Assembly: GCF_013085545.1 (NCBI RefSeq)
Contig: NZ_CP039543.1
Location: forward strand, 2,480,001 to 2,544,000
Direction of reading: 5' to 3'
DNA: 64,000 bases
DNA from: Oceanidesulfovibrio marinus
GTDB taxonomy: Bacteria; Desulfobacterota; Desulfovibrionia; Desulfovibrionales; Desulfovibrionaceae
Every line of letters begins with the position of its first letter. The first letter of the stretch is position 1. The notes beneath the pieces are model-generated. The model did not search any database. It was given only the letters and a program-made list of their open reading frames with translations, and was not told the origin of the DNA. Below are positions 63,488-64,000 of this stretch, in pieces. Position numbers and translations under genes: made by a program.

Positions 63488-64000
63488 ATGCAGATCGATC
63501 TTACAGGTAAAACCGCTATCGTCACCGGCTCCACCGCCGGTATCGGGCTTGCTACCGCAACCGGCTTGGCACGGGCCGGAGCGCGCGTTATCGTCACCGG
63601 CCGAACGCAATCCGCCGTGGACAAGGCCTTGCAACAAATTCGCACGGAAGTACCAGCCGCCGATGCGGAAGGTTTCCCCGGCGACCTGGGCACGGCCGCC
63701 GGCTGCGACGCCCTGGTGCAGGCGCATCCCACGTGCGACATCCTCGTCAACAACCTGGGCGTCATCACACTGTTGGACTTCTTCGAAACGCCGGACAGTG
63801 AATGGGAGCGCATCTTCCAGATCAACATCATGACCGGCGTACGGCTCTCCCGCGCTTATGCGCAGAAGATGGCGGACAATGGCTGGGGCCGTATCGTCTT
63901 TCTCTCTTCGGAATCCGGCCTGAATATCCCGGCCGACACAATCCACTACGGCTTCACTAAAACCGCGGTCATGTCCATTGCCCGCGGCCTGGCCAAGCGC
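63488..64000 (+). CDS. Short-chain dehydrogenase/reductase (3' end outside window)
   Basis: The first 171 residues are visible, from ATG at 63488 (AAGGA upstream); the frame is open to the last base. NAD(P) loop TGSTAGIGLATATGLARAGA, VNNLGVITL (NNxG) and catalytic Ser in IVFLSSESGLN, then Tyr and Lys in HYGFTKTAVM, are classic SDR features. The C-terminal cofactor/substrate region is missing. Substrate unknown. Confidence 0.9.
   Translation, partial: MQIDLTGKTAIVTGSTAGIGLATATGLARAGARVIVTGRTQSAVDKALQQIRTEVPAADAEGFPGDLGTAAGCDALVQAHPTCDILVNNLGVITLLDFFETPDSEWERIFQINIMTGVRLSRAYAQKMADNGWGRIVFLSSESGLNIPADTIHYGFTKTAVMSIARGLAKR

Overview
The window is high-GC bacterial DNA, apparently from a sulfate-reducing Desulfovibrionales (Desulfovibrio-type) chromosome. 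The main reason is the 1-13.6 kb block. It reproduces the organic-acid-oxidation locus known from Desulfovibrio vulgaris: histidine kinase, sigma-54 activator, lactate permease, D-lactate dehydrogenase pair, phosphotransacetylase, acetate kinase and LutC/LutB-type L-lactate dehydrogenase. Multiheme cytochrome c, a polyferredoxin and many Fe-S proteins fit the same lifestyle. No species is assigned.

1-13.6 kb: two-component system and lactate-to-acetate operon. Lactate enters through the permease and is oxidised to pyruvate by D- and L-specific enzymes. Acetyl-CoA made elsewhere is converted by Pta and AckA to acetate with ATP gain. A sigma-54 promoter and an inverted repeat precede the permease, and a strong terminator closes the operon. 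Pyruvate:ferredoxin oxidoreductase, part of this locus in D. vulgaris, is absent here.

13.7-33 kb: mostly housekeeping or envelope genes. They are a YhaO/YhaN (SbcD/SbcC-like) pair, a surface-glycan cassette (GT2, sulfotransferase, CMP-sugar synthase-like, unknown), a USP protein with a ClC channel, a flavin disulfide reductase with a TVP38 membrane protein, GNAT, a bacterial CULT (cereblon-like) protein, a tetraheme cytochrome c, a zinc-phospholipase-C-like protein and threonine synthase. A dispersed multi-hairpin repeat occupies many of the gene junctions.

33.3-49.6 kb: accessory region. An intact tRNA-Ala(GGC) is followed over about 11 kb by several decayed tRNA-Ala-like fragments, three of them next to related terminators. 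Between them lie a frameshifted membrane protein gene, an XRE/MmyB regulator with a divergent epimerase, a low-GC orphan membrane protein, an orphan cytoplasmic molybdopterin enzyme with a divergent BvgS-type kinase, ornithine cyclodeaminase and an AmiS/UreI channel. Further on are a YkgJ-like protein, a BaiN-like flavoprotein, a MazEF toxin-antitoxin pair and a low-GC zinc-ribbon/HEPN-like protein.

49.9-64 kb: hydroxyacid dehydrogenase, polyferredoxin, a methyltransferase with a Fur box, MarR and TetR regulators beside oxidoreductases, an HD phosphohydrolase, a secreted alpha/beta hydrolase, a NERD nuclease-like protein, a Tat-exported CrtI-like flavoprotein, a CreD-like membrane protein and an SDR cut by the window end. 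No CRISPR array, rRNA, transposase or integrase was seen.
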